64,000 nt of DNA, taken from assembly GCF_001563265.1 (NCBI RefSeq), contig NZ_CP005086.1, forward strand, positions 124,001 to 188,000, given 5' to 3'. The stretch comes from Sphingobium sp. TKS (GTDB lineage: Bacteria; Pseudomonadota; Alphaproteobacteria; Sphingomonadales; Sphingomonadaceae). Of the stretch, positions 1 to 7,605 are shown piece after piece (positions within the stretch are counted from its first letter, which is position 1; each line of letters begins with the position of its first letter). The notes under the pieces are model-generated. The model saw nothing but the letters and a program-made list of their open reading frames with translations. It was not told the DNA's origin and ran no database searches. The position numbers were made by a program, and so were the translations under genes.

Positions 1-2
1 TT

Positions 3-392
3 CAAAAGTTCAACGGTCTGACCTTTCAGGATTTGTCGGGTCACAGGACGCCATTTGCGCCAAAGTGGAGTGGGTCTGCCACGGCCCTGTTTACCGCACC
101 TTTGCCGGGTGGGTACAAGGCGATCACGGAAGTTGAAGGACTTTTCGCCACGGGCTATGATACCCGGGGAAATGACGATCCGTTGCTTCGTGAAGATGGC
201 TATGTGCGACTCGACGCGCGCTTGGGGTTTGAGGACGCATCTGGAAAATGGGCATTCGATATTATCGGAAAGAATCTTACCAATGCCCAGATCATAACTT
301 TTGCCGCGCAATATCCCAGTTCTCTGGGGAGTCGCTCAGCTTCCAAGCAACAGCCCCGCAATGTTGCCTTCCAGGTCCGCTACAAATGGTGA
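3..392 (+). CDS. TonB-dependent receptor, C-terminal part (cut by the left edge)
   Basis: The frame is open from the left edge, so only the last ~129 residues are present. They read as the final beta-strands of an outer-membrane TonB-dependent receptor: a 'PKWSGS' strand start, an aromatic-rich 'YVRLDARLGFED' strand, 'WAFDIIGKNLTN' (the usual penultimate-strand pattern) and a C-terminal 'FQVRYKW' ending in an aromatic residue as required for barrel assembly. Such receptors import siderophores or, in sphingomonads, often the substrate of adjacent catabolic genes. The SDR and MFS transporter genes that follow in the same direction support a catabolic role, but the ligand cannot be read from this fragment. 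Confidence 0.85.
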   Translation, partial: QKFNGLTFQDLSGHRTPFAPKWSGSATALFTAPLPGGYKAITEVEGLFATGYDTRGNDDPLLREDGYVRLDARLGFEDASGKWAFDIIGKNLTNAQIITFAAQYPSSLGSRSASKQQPRNVAFQVRYKW

Positions 393-524
393 TGGACTAA
401 TAGATCAAGCGCCTGTCCTAATGGATGCATGTGGTTGCATTGGGAAATCTGATCCCGCTCGCCCGGATCTTGGCATGCCATGACGGGGGCGAGCGATTAT
501 ATCGTGATGCACTGGAGGTGGAAA

Positions 525-1385
525 GTGGAAGAGCTTTGTTTTGACCGACAGGTCGTGATTGTAACGGGTGCGGGTGGGGCCCTCGGCGCAGGTTACGCAA
601 AGTTTCTAGCTGAAAGAGGTGCGCTTGTCGTTGTCAATGGACGAACGTCAGGGACCGTCGATGCGACCGTTAGCGACATCATCGCTAATGGAGGTACCGC
701 AGTTCCGGATTGTAATGACGTCGCGGTCGAAGCCGATCTGATAGTGCGATCGGCGCTTGACGCGTTTGGGCGGCTAGACGTCGTTATAAACAATGCGGCA
801 GTTTGGAATGATGCACCTCTTTATGGCGATAGGTTCGATGAGTTCACCAAGGCCATGGACATAAATCTCAATGGCACGCTGAATTTGACAAGAGCTGCGT
901 GGCCGGAATTGGCCAAGACTGGCGGACGCTTGGTACAGACATCCTCGGCAGCCGTTTTTGGAGTCAATCATCCGTCCTACGGAATCTCAAAGGCTGGCGT
1001 GTTCGGAAGTGTCTATGGGTTGAAGTCTGCAGCCGAGGCGGCAGGCATCAAGATCAATGGTGTACTGCCTATCGCGTATAGCGAAATGTTGGAGACCACA
1101 GTGCCAGAAGGGGAAAGCAAGGAAGCATTGAGAAGGATGCTTCCTTCTCAACTCGCCGCTTTTGTCGCGCTTTTGTGCCATGATGCTGTGCCATTCAATG
1201 GAATGTGCTTCGATGCGGGAGGACGGCACGCCTGCCGTGTCCTCTATGCGCACAATCCCGGTGCGTATGGCGATACGCCCGAGGACTTTTTGAAGATGGC
1301 CGGGCAATTGAGTGCCACGGAAGTCCTGATTCACTCCCCCGATGCCCATGCCTTTTCTGCATGGAAAATAGCCAAACTAAGGTAG
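525..1385 (+). CDS. short-chain dehydrogenase/reductase (MFE-2-like)
   Basis: A 286-residue NAD(P)-dependent oxidoreductase of the classical SDR type. It has the cofactor motif TGAGGALG near residue 14, NNAA near 90, a catalytic Ser in 'VQTSSAA' and the Tyr-x3-Lys pair in 'YGISK'. The opening and the long C-terminal tail after the Rossmann core resemble the (3R)-hydroxyacyl-CoA dehydrogenase domain of peroxisomal multifunctional enzyme 2, so a hydroxyacyl-CoA is a possible substrate (inference). I chose the GTG at 525 because GGAGGTG lies six bases upstream; an in-frame ATG at 480 would add 15 residues without homology. It is followed by an MFS transporter gene. Its base composition is lower in GC than the island beyond 4690. 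Confidence 0.85.
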   Translation: MEELCFDRQVVIVTGAGGALGAGYAKFLAERGALVVVNGRTSGTVDATVSDIIANGGTAVPDCNDVAVEADLIVRSALDAFGRLDVVINNAAVWNDAPLYGDRFDEFTKAMDINLNGTLNLTRAAWPELAKTGGRLVQTSSAAVFGVNHPSYGISKAGVFGSVYGLKSAAEAAGIKINGVLPIAYSEMLETTVPEGESKEALRRMLPSQLAAFVALLCHDAVPFNGMCFDAGGRHACRVLYAHNPGAYGDTPEDFLKMAGQLSATEVLIHSPDAHAFSAWKIAKLR

Positions 1386-1445
1386 GCGCTTATGATGCCA
1401 TAATTGCTATTTCATCCAGATTAATAAGCATATGGCGGTGTAATA

Positions 1446-2666
1446 GTGAACGACTTTCAAAAGATTAGAGTGGTATTTGGTGCCTTCGTAACAACGTCGG
1501 CCAGTGCGATAGCCGTTATGTCGTATAGCTTCGCAGCGATGGCGCCAGACATTCAGAGAGAATTCGGGTGGGGTCGTGGATATGCGTCGTTAGCTATCAC
1601 AATGCTCTCTTTCGGGACGTTTATTGCATGTACGGGGGGGGGTAAGGTTGCCGACAAATTCGGAACTATGATCGTCTCGATCGTCAGTGCAATACTATGC
1701 GGCCTCGTGGTTACAGGGATGCCGTGGATCATAAACTCCATATTTACATTCTGCATATGCTACGCATTTATCGGTATTTTGGGCGTTGGGATGCTACCTG
1801 TAACTCTGTTAAGGCCAATTGGCCGCTTGTTTAACACACGCAGAGGCTTGGCGACTGGGGCGGTTTTGAGCGGGACGGGGGTGTCGGCAATCTTCATTCC
1901 ATTCATGACAAATGCGCTCGTTGAGAGGGGCGGTTGGCATCTCGCGTATATCGGCCTTTCCCTCTTGATATTCTGTAATATTCCTGTCCTTTGGCTTTCC
2001 TTGCGCCATTACGCTAGAGAAGAACGTCTGGTTTTGCATCATGTCGCTCTGTCGCAGTGGGGTTGTGTAACCCAAGGCCTTACTCTTAAGGAAGCTCGGA
2101 GAACGGCAACGCTCTGGAAACTCACCGCCGTTGCACTACTTGCAGGTACCTGCTTTGCCGGTATTGTCGTACACCTAATGCTCGCATATCGTGACATGGG
2201 GGCGTCGCCAGCGCATGCATCGACACTTCTCGCGGTTATCGGGTTTTCTGCGATCGTTGGCAGACTGTTCACTGGAATGTTGCTAGACCGGATTAACGGT
2301 CCAAAGCTCGGCTTCCTTGTGTTGTTAATGGCGAGTGGGGGATTTGCAGTCACTCTTGCATTCGGGTTGGATGGCGCATTCTTAGGTGCTGTGCTAATCG
2401 GACTTGGATACGGATCCGAGTATGACATAATCGCCTATTTCGTTGGCCGGTATTTTGGCGTATTGGAATTTGGCGCTATATATGGCTGGTTGTATGGATT
2501 TCTTGCTCTAGGAAATTCTATCGGCCCGTTGTTAGTAGGTATGTCATATGATTACGGTGGTAATTATTATTTCGCACTCGGCGTAGCTACGAGTTTAATC
2601 TGCATAGCTGCAGGGGTTACGTTAGCTCTAGGCGAGTATCGTTATGCCGTGTCTGAGCCGTCGTAA
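1446..2666 (+). CDS. MFS transporter (monocarboxylate-transporter-like)
   Basis: A 406-residue inner-membrane protein with about twelve hydrophobic segments in two six-helix halves. The cytoplasmic loop after helix 2 carries 'GGGKVADKFG', the degenerate form of the MFS signature GxxxDxxG. A second loop motif, 'GRLFTGMLLDRINGP', starts the second half. The overall pattern matches the oxalate/formate and monocarboxylate group of the major facilitator superfamily, which moves organic acids; the substrate is not determinable. It starts with GTG. The gene is clearly AT-richer than genes downstream of 4690, with many GTA/TTA codons, which suggests a different origin. It lies 60 bp after the SDR gene and probably shares its transcript. 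Confidence 0.85.
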   Translation: MNDFQKIRVVFGAFVTTSASAIAVMSYSFAAMAPDIQREFGWGRGYASLAITMLSFGTFIACTGGGKVADKFGTMIVSIVSAILCGLVVTGMPWIINSIFTFCICYAFIGILGVGMLPVTLLRPIGRLFNTRRGLATGAVLSGTGVSAIFIPFMTNALVERGGWHLAYIGLSLLIFCNIPVLWLSLRHYAREERLVLHHVALSQWGCVTQGLTLKEARRTATLWKLTAVALLAGTCFAGIVVHLMLAYRDMGASPAHASTLLAVIGFSAIVGRLFTGMLLDRINGPKLGFLVLLMASGGFAVTLAFGLDGAFLGAVLIGLGYGSEYDIIAYFVGRYFGVLEFGAIYGWLYGFLALGNSIGPLLVGMSYDYGGNYYFALGVATSLICIAAGVTLALGEYRYAVSEPS

Positions 2667-2806
2667 TAATCCGAGATACCAGTACCGTTCTGTTATTGAA
2701 GATTTGGGCATATGTTTTCTTGGGGTCAGGACCCATTGATATGAGCGGTTCGATGTGATTCAGGCTCCGTGAGGAGGCTGGTGGACTTGCAACGGATTTG
2801 TGCCGG
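2667..2806. other. non-coding spacer between MFS gene and IS element
   Basis: No supported gene. It contains a short perfect palindrome GGGTC-AG-GACCC near 2724 and AT-rich sequence after the MFS stop. The composition shifts to GC-rich before the inverted repeat at 2807. It may be the remnant of another insertion-sequence end, but I cannot assign it. Confidence 0.4.
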
Positions 2807-2845
2807 TGAACCGCCCCGGGTTTGCCGGAGGCCATTTGGTTTAAG

Positions 2846-3151
2846 TTACGCAGCCATGGAGACATCGTCCAGCATGGCGTAATATTGTGCTTCGGCTTCA
2901 GCGGGCGGGATGTTGCCGATGGGTTCGAGCAGGCGGCGGTTGTTAAACCAGTCCACCCATTCGAGCGTGGCAAATTCCACGGCCTCAAAGGATCGCCATG
3001 ACCCTCGCCGGTGGATCACCTCAGCCTTGTAGAGGCCGTTGATCGTCTCCGCCAAAGCGTTGTCATAGCTATCGCCGACGCTGCCGACAGACGGTTCGAT
3101 GCCTGCCTCCGCGAGGCGCTCCGAATATCGGATGGAGACATATTGGGCGGA
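2846..3151 (-). pseudogene. IS3-family transposase OrfB, C-terminal fragment
   Basis: On the minus strand this reads 'YVSIRYSERLAEAGIEPS', 'GDSYDNALAETINGLYK', 'EWVDWFNNRRLLEPIG' and ends 'DDVSMAA'. This is the end of the rve/DDE integrase core of IS3 OrfB, with the last catalytic Glu in 'NALAETING'. The first two acidic residues of the DDE triad and the whole N-terminal half are missing. It joins an IS30-derived segment at about 3151, so the gene is dead. A continuous frame from 3478 gives a chance 210-residue fusion of unrelated pieces and should not be annotated as a protein. Confidence 0.85.
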
Positions 3152-3395
3152 CTCAACCGGTCGTCGCAACACGCTGCTTTTCGATCTGAGCGAGGCATTG
3201 GTCAAGCGCCTCCGCGGGTGTTTTCCAGCCCAACGTTTTACGGGGCCTGCTGTTGAGCGCAGCAGCCACAGCAGCAAGCGCCTCGGGATGATGGGCGCTG
3301 AGATCGGTACCTTTCGGAAAGTACTGGCGTAGGAGGCCATTGGTATTTTCGTTGGTGCCCCGCTGCCACGGGCTTTGCGGGTTGCAGAAGTAGAC
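3152..3395 (-). pseudogene. IS30-family transposase, C-terminal fragment
   Basis: The minus strand reads '[20 protein letters not shown]', then '[13 protein letters not shown]', '[18 protein letters not shown]' and a stop shortly after 'QIEKQRV'. This is the very characteristic end of IS30-family transposases, including the last catalytic Glu in 'RGTNENTNG'. It sits between the OrfA start and OrfB end of an IS3 element, in a different frame from both. None of the IS30 terminal repeat beyond the stop is obvious, so an internal 3' piece was captured rather than a whole element inserting. Confidence 0.85.
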
Positions 3396-3397
3396 CT

Positions 3398-3478
3398 GTA
3401 ATCGCCCTCGTGATCCAGCACCATCCGCACAGCCCGTTCGCGCACCTCAGGCGAAAATTTGTTCGTCGTCTTGCTCAT
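3398..3478 (-). pseudogene. IS3-family OrfA, N-terminal fragment
   Basis: The first ~27 residues ([19 protein letters not shown]...) are the start of the helix-turn-helix OrfA protein of IS3-family elements. The similarity stops at 'HEGDY', exactly where the IS30-derived sequence begins. With the inverted repeat at 3506-3531 just upstream this marks the left end of the element in its own orientation. Confidence 0.8.
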
Positions 3479-3540
3479 CTCGGCTCCACTTACTCAGAAG
3501 TTGGAGCCTCCGGCAAACCCGGGGCGGTTCACTGCGAACG

Positions 3541-3810
3541 GTGCACAAAATTAGCGGTTACCGGTCTTCTGACAAGAACGGCAAATGGCTGACCATGTCG
3601 GACGCGGCCGCCAAACTCGGGGTCTCGCACGTTAAAATTCGACGCTTCATCAGGGATGGCATATTGCCCGCCGAGCAGGTCATGCGTTGCGCGCCCTATC
3701 AGATCCGCGCCAGCGACCTCGAAGACGAACGGATCAAGGTTGAACTGGCGCGCAAAATCCCGTGTCGCGATAAAGATGACAGACAAAAATCGCTGTTTTC
3801 CGCCATTTGA
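3541..3810 (+). pseudogene. recombinase/HTH protein C-terminal remnant, cut by the IS element
   Basis: An 89-residue frame begins 10 bases from the IS end. It contains 'LTMSDAAAKLGVSHVKIRRF', 'IRDGILPAEQVMRCAPYQIR' and 'ASDLEDERIKVELARK', a helix-turn-helix of the MerR/excisionase type found at the C-terminus of some serine recombinases. The GTG at its start has no ribosome-binding site, and the frame is likely the 3' remnant of a longer gene beheaded by the IS insertion. Function is not assignable beyond DNA binding. Confidence 0.5.
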
Positions 3811-3837
3811 AAAGGGGGTGCATAATGAATCAGCCTT

Positions 3838-4066
3838 CGTGATCGGCCGCAAGAACTGGATCTTTGCCGGATCGAAGGCTGGCGGCGAACGGGCTGCGGC
3901 CATCTATTCCGTCATCGAGACCGCCAAGCTCAACGGCATCGAACCGCAGGCCTACATCGCCGATGTCATCGAGAAGATCGCTGGCGACTGGCCCGCTACT
4001 CGTTGGGACGAACTCATGCCGTGGAACTGGCATCCGAGCGAGCAAGACGTCGCCCAAGCCGCTTAA
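3838..4066 (+). pseudogene. IS66-family transposase (TnpC) C-terminal fragment, copy 1
   Basis: It reads 'IGRKNWIFAGSKAGGERAAA', 'IYSVIETAKLNGIEPQAYIA', 'DELMPWNW' and ends at 4066. This is the C-terminal domain of IS66 TnpC, where a conserved Lys-Asn-Trp segment and the last acidic residue 'IETAKLNG' close the catalytic domain. The upstream ~450 residues of the transposase are absent. It is followed by 'CCACGCTTACC', resembling the terminal repeat of IS66 elements. Confidence 0.85.
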
Positions 4067-4140
4067 TTGCGGTGCTCAGGCCACGCTTACCTTGGTCTCA
4101 AAGGCGAGCGAACTGATGCGGCAAGGGCAGAATGCAACCA

Positions 4141-4243
4141 ATGAGGATTGATGCCGCCCAGTTTGCAGTTTTCGATGAGCGTGGCGATGACCGCCCAGTT
4201 ATCGCCGCCCTCGTCGGAGCCGGCGAAGAGCGCATTTTTCCGC
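4141..4243 (-). pseudogene. IS66-family transposase C-terminal fragment, opposite orientation
   Basis: The minus strand reads 'RKNALFAGSDEGGDNWAVIA' followed by 'TLIENCKLGGINPH', which is the same part of TnpC as in the flanking copies but from a different IS66 subgroup (the 'DNWAVIATLIENCKL' type). It is only ~35 codons long and is sandwiched head-to-head between two plus-strand copies. Confidence 0.75.
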
Positions 4244-4257
4244 TTATGCATACCTTT

Positions 4258-4483
4258 CCATAACCGTAAGAACTGGCTGTTTGCCGGATCAAAGGCAGGC
4301 GGTGATCGCGCTGCCGCCGTCTATTCCGTCATCGAAACCGCCAAACTCAATGGCCTCGAAGCGCAGGCCTATATCGCCGACGTCATCGCCAAGATCGCTG
4401 GCGAATGGCCTGCTGCCCGTTGGGATGAGATCATGCCGTGGAACTGGCGGCCAGATCAGCAACCGATCGCCGAAGCTGCCTGA
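4258..4483 (+). pseudogene. IS66-family transposase (TnpC) C-terminal fragment, copy 2
   Basis: It reads 'NRKNWLFAGSKAGGDRAAAV', 'YSVIETAKLNGLEAQAYIAD', 'DEIMPWNW' and stops at 4483. It is closely similar to copy 1 (3838-4066) but diverged at many positions, so it is a separate IS66 insertion rather than a recent duplication. The sequence after the stop, 'CCCACGCTTACC', matches the same place after copy 1 and probably belongs to the right end of each element. Confidence 0.85.
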
Positions 4484-4689
4484 TCTGCGGCCTCCAGCCC
4501 ACGCTTACCATAGAGCACCGCGGTAAGGGTAACACTCGACGAATTTGTCCCGTCTGTCACCGCCGCAACATTGATAAACATTGAAGTCCTTGAGCGGATT
4601 TCGCTACCATGACGTCCTGTACGTGACCGGACACCCTGCAAAGCCTTCGGCCCGGCCAGCCCACAGATTGGAGCGACCGGGCAAACAGC
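4484..4689. other. IS66 tail and spacer, no gene
   Basis: After the end-like 'CCCACGCTTACC' the sequence reads through unremarkable DNA to the stop codon of the oppositely oriented oxygenase gene at 4690. I see no gene here; the abrupt change from transposon debris to catabolic genes suggests a recombination boundary. Confidence 0.4.
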
Positions 4690-5937
4690 CTAAGCGTGCG
4701 CGTAAGGAAGTTTGACTTCCACGACCGACAGCTCCGCCGGAATATTCTCGCGACCGATTACCGTGTCGATATGTTGTTCATGGTTGTAGATGAACTGCTC
4801 CGACCAGCAGAGTGGTATCGAATCGATGCCACCGTGGGCCAAAGCCTTGTGCATGCCGGCCAAGGCATCCAGATCTTCTCCGATAAAGCTTTTGAAGAAG
4901 GTCAGCGTATCCTTGTCCAGTTGCTCATTCGCCGGCCCGTCGCCCGTTTTAACGAATGATACCTCAACCTTGCAGCGCCCCGTACCGATCGGCCAGACCA
5001 TCACAATCGGAAACAGATACTCGGCGATGGGAAACGTGCCGTTGGGAAATATATTATAGCTGCGCTGGCCGCTGCGCGATATCTCGGCGAGCTTACTTTC
5101 TTGCTCTTCCGCTGTATCGCTTTCCGATTTAAAGAAAGCAGCACCCATCCCGCTGGTCAGCTCACCGCGCGACTTGATGACAATCGCGTTATGTCCACCA
5201 CGGATCATCTGCAGCGCCGAGGTCTTCGAATCGATCACCTTATCGATTGTGTGCTCGTGCACATATTTAGCGTGATAATTTTCAGCAAAATTGTCCTGAA
5301 GGCATTTCCAGTTGCAATCTACTTCAAAGCTGAAGCGATCAAACAACCGCAAGTCATCAAGCGGAATATCCGACCAAAGTGCCGGGATATCCGTCAGAAA
5401 ATCGATTAATGGCTCCGCCGCCTCGTCAAAATTCACGAAAACCAGGCTTCCGAACTGTTCGCAGCGGATCGGCTTGAGTCCACGCTCCGCCTTGTCCAAG
5501 CCCGAAAAATAATGTTCGTCAGGAACGAAGATCAGCTTGCCCTCAAGGTCGTAGGTCCAGCAGTGATAAAGGCATCGCATGTTCCGTGCGACACCTCCCT
5601 CGTCCTTCATGAGAAGCGAACCACGATGTTGGCAGACATTGTGGAACGCCCGCAACTCACCATCCCGCCCTCGCAGGACGACTACCGGGGCCTCGTTGAG
5701 CGTGTAGGTCCGATAGCTTCCCGGTTCGTCAAACTCGTGCGCCAAACCAACGAAGAGCCATGTCCTGGACCAAAGATGTTTCTTCTCGAGCTCATAAAAT
5801 GCTTCGCTGGTATAGCGGGCCGCAGGAATATCCGGCAGCGCAGGAAAATCGTCCGGATATCGACGTTCACGCATTTGCATGCTCGCCGCTTCCCACATCG
5901 ATTGGATGCGTTCAGGGGTTTCCAGGGTCATGTACAA
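4690..5937 (-). CDS. Rieske-type ring-hydroxylating oxygenase, large subunit
   Basis: A 415-residue terminal oxygenase alpha subunit. The N-terminal Rieske [2Fe-2S] domain has C102-x-H104 and C122-x2-H125 ('CQHRGSLL', 'CLYHCWTYD'). The C-terminal catalytic domain has the mononuclear-iron ligands H222-x4-H227 in 'ENYHAKYVH'. The position three before the first His, which bridges the Rieske and iron centres, is Glu219, as in carnitine/betaine-type oxygenases, rather than the Asp of naphthalene dioxygenase. The size and lack of a beta-subunit gene suggest a homotrimeric alpha-only enzyme. Electrons must come from elsewhere; no dedicated reductase adjoins it. It is transcribed divergently from the CoA-transferase pair at 6108. 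Confidence 0.88.
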   Translation of the reverse strand: MYMTLETPERIQSMWEAASMQMRERRYPDDFPALPDIPAARYTSEAFYELEKKHLWSRTWLFVGLAHEFDEPGSYRTYTLNEAPVVVLRGRDGELRAFHNVCQHRGSLLMKDEGGVARNMRCLYHCWTYDLEGKLIFVPDEHYFSGLDKAERGLKPIRCEQFGSLVFVNFDEAAEPLIDFLTDIPALWSDIPLDDLRLFDRFSFEVDCNWKCLQDNFAENYHAKYVHEHTIDKVIDSKTSALQMIRGGHNAIVIKSRGELTSGMGAAFFKSESDTAEEQESKLAEISRSGQRSYNIFPNGTFPIAEYLFPIVMVWPIGTGRCKVEVSFVKTGDGPANEQLDKDTLTFFKSFIGEDLDALAGMHKALAHGGIDSIPLCWSEQFIYNHEQHIDTVIGRENIPAELSVVEVKLPYAHA

Positions 5938-6107
5938 CCTTCCTCGTCCTATTTCGTCACAAACTTATACTCTTGCCCTTCGGCCCCTCTATCCCCCCAG
6001 CGGGGGACCGGCGAACGCGACTGTGGCCGTCCCGCCTAAGAGGGACTGCGAAACGGGTAGTGTCAGAATATGCACAGGATCTTGGGGAAGGGGACCGACG
6101 AAGCAGC

Positions 6108-6854
6108 ATGACGCCGGCCGACATTATTCCCGATTGCAAGGACAGGATATTGCCAAAGATCGTTGAGAGCGCCCGAGCCGCCGTTGATGGCCTTTTATTC
6201 GACGGGATGACCGTCGTAGCAGGGGGATTTGGCCTCTGTGGAATTCCGGAAAAGCTGATCCTTGGCGCGCGGGATTCAGGCGTGCGCGAATTGACGGTGA
6301 TCTCGAACAATGCCGGTGTGGACGATTTTGGACTGGGCCTGCTTCTCCAGACCCGCCAGATCAAGAAGATGATCAGCTCCTATGTCGGCGAGAACAAGGA
6401 GTTTGCACGGCAACATCTTGCCGGAGAACTTGAGCTGGAATTCAATCCCCAAGGCACGCTGGCCGAACGCATCCGGGCCGGAGGCGCTGGAATACCAGCC
6501 TTTTTTACCAAGACGGGCGTGGGTACACTCGTCGCCGACGGCAAGGAAGAGCGGAGCTTCAATGGCGAGCGGTACATCATGGAGACAAGCCTGTTTGCCG
6601 ATGTGGCGCTGGTAAAGGCCTGGAAGGCGGACACCAAGGGCAATCTGATATTCCGGAAGACAGCTCGAAACTTCAACCCGATAGCAGCCACGGCAGCCAA
6701 GATAACGCTTGTGGAGGTGGAGGAGCTCGTGCCTGCGGGAGAGATTGACCCGGACCATGTGCATACGCCCGGCATCTATGTCGATCGGATACTCGTTGGA
6801 ACCAATTATGAGAAACCGATCGAGCAACGCACGATCCGGACGGAGACGGTTTGA
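6108..6854 (+). CDS. 3-oxoacid CoA-transferase, subunit A
   Basis: A 248-residue alpha subunit of a family I CoA transferase of the succinyl-CoA:3-oxoacid (SCOT) type, which moves CoA between an acyl-CoA and acetoacetate or another 3-oxoacid. The glycine-rich CoA-binding start '[15 protein letters not shown]' is at about residue 39. '[18 protein letters not shown]', '[16 protein letters not shown]' and 'RKTARNFNP' follow in family order. The ATG at 6108 is preceded by weak GGGGA sequence; TTG at 6150 is a possible alternative giving the usual family N-terminus. Its stop overlaps the ATG of subunit B, so the two are translationally coupled. Confidence 0.9.
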   Translation: MTPADIIPDCKDRILPKIVESARAAVDGLLFDGMTVVAGGFGLCGIPEKLILGARDSGVRELTVISNNAGVDDFGLGLLLQTRQIKKMISSYVGENKEFARQHLAGELELEFNPQGTLAERIRAGGAGIPAFFTKTGVGTLVADGKEERSFNGERYIMETSLFADVALVKAWKADTKGNLIFRKTARNFNPIAATAAKITLVEVEELVPAGEIDPDHVHTPGIYVDRILVGTNYEKPIEQRTIRTETV

Positions 6855-7495
6855 TGGCCTGGACTCGTAACGACATTGCCGCTCGGGCTGCGCGCGAACT
6901 CAAGGACGGCGACTATGTCAATCTAGGCATCGGTGTGCCTACCCTGGTGCCGAATTTTCTAGCAGAAGGCATTGAAGTGACCTTTCAATCCGAAAACGGT
7001 ATGTTAGGCGTAGGCCCATTCCCGCTTGAGGATGAGGTCGATGCGGACCTGATCAACGCCGGCAAGCAAACGGTTACCGCACTTCCCGGCGCATCCTACG
7101 TCAACTCCGCCGAGAGCTTTGCCATGATCCGCGGAGGTCACGTCGACTTGTCTATTCTGGGCGCCCTTGAGGTTGCCCAGAATGGCGATCTCGCCAACTG
7201 GACCATCCCTGGTAAGATGGTGAAAGGCATGGGCGGCGCGATGGATCTTGTCGCTGGCGTGGCGCGGATCATCGTCCTGATGGACCATGTCTCGAAAGGC
7301 GGAGAACCCAAGTTTCGCAATGAGTGTAGTCTTCCACTTACCGGAGCGGACGTGGTCGACATGATCATCACCGATCTGGCGGTCTTCGAACGTCCCGAGC
7401 GCGGATCATGTCCCTTCAGATTGAGGGCAATGGCACCGGGTATCACTCTAGATGAAATAAGATCTAAGACGGAAGCGGCGTTCGCCGTCGATTGA
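6854..7495 (+). CDS. 3-oxoacid CoA-transferase, subunit B
   Basis: The 213-residue beta subunit pairing with the preceding gene. The catalytic Glu is in the canonical 'SENGMLGVGP', and 'LGIGVPTLVPNFL', 'RGGHVDLSILGALEV' and 'GAMDLVAGVARIIV' are all typical. Start: the ATG at 6854 within TGATG, overlapping the stop of subunit A; a TTG immediately upstream is less likely. The intact ENG motif argues for a true CoA transferase and against the IpdAB-like ring-opening hydrolases of steroid catabolism that share the fold. In this setting it could activate acetoacetate for the thiolase at 22029-23198 (inference). Confidence 0.9.
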   Translation: MAWTRNDIAARAARELKDGDYVNLGIGVPTLVPNFLAEGIEVTFQSENGMLGVGPFPLEDEVDADLINAGKQTVTALPGASYVNSAESFAMIRGGHVDLSILGALEVAQNGDLANWTIPGKMVKGMGGAMDLVAGVARIIVLMDHVSKGGEPKFRNECSLPLTGADVVDMIITDLAVFERPERGSCPFRLRAMAPGITLDEIRSKTEAAFAVD

Positions 7496-7513
7496 AGTCG
7501 GCTCCTGTTATCA

Positions 7514-7547
7514 TGGCGGGTCTGCTTCAGTCGAAGAACACCCGCCA
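7514..7547. terminator. hairpin between convergent genes
   Basis: TGGCGGGT (7514-7521) and ACCCGCCA (7540-7547) form a perfect 8-bp stem, with a second nested stem CTTC/GAAG in the loop. It lies between the end of the CoA-transferase subunit B gene (plus) and the end of the SDR gene at 7606 (minus), where a bidirectional terminator is expected. There is no U-run, so it may act with Rho or only stabilise 3' ends. A second small hairpin GGCTC-TAT-GAGCC follows at 7586-7598. Confidence 0.45.
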
Positions 7548-7605
7548 CTTACCGGCTGTCCCTGCACTACCTCATCGGCATCCGGGGCTCTATGAGCCAG
7601 TGGCT

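Larger units (their letters stand above)
2807..3531 (-). mobile_element. chimeric IS3-type element with an internal IS30 transposase tail
   Basis: The segment is bounded by perfect 26-bp inverted repeats (2807-2832 and 3506-3531, beginning TGAACCGCCCCGGG) with TG...CA ends typical of IS3-family elements. On the minus strand the coding content is a patchwork. It holds the first ~27 codons of an IS3 OrfA ([17 protein letters not shown], 3478 to ~3398), a ~240-bp IS30-type transposase C-terminus in another frame, then the C-terminal ~95 codons of an IS3 OrfB with the DDE-domain 'GDSYDNALAETINGLYK'. At 725 bp it is about half the length of a complete IS3 element and cannot encode a functional transposase. 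No matching 3-bp target duplication is seen (CGG left, CTG right). Confidence 0.85.

Noticed and set aside
2715..2806. second IS end before 2807
   Set aside because: A GGGTC-AG-GACCC palindrome looks transposon-like but no partner end or transposase piece can be tied to it.
2846..3478. continuous 210-residue minus-strand frame
   Set aside because: It fuses IS3 OrfA, an out-of-frame IS30 segment and IS3 OrfB; the middle is not a real protein, so I annotated the pieces as pseudogenes.
6108..7495. IpdAB-like ring-opening hydrolase for the CoA-transferase pair
   Set aside because: The beta subunit keeps the catalytic ENG motif of true 3-oxoacid CoA transferases, which IpdB-type hydrolases lack.
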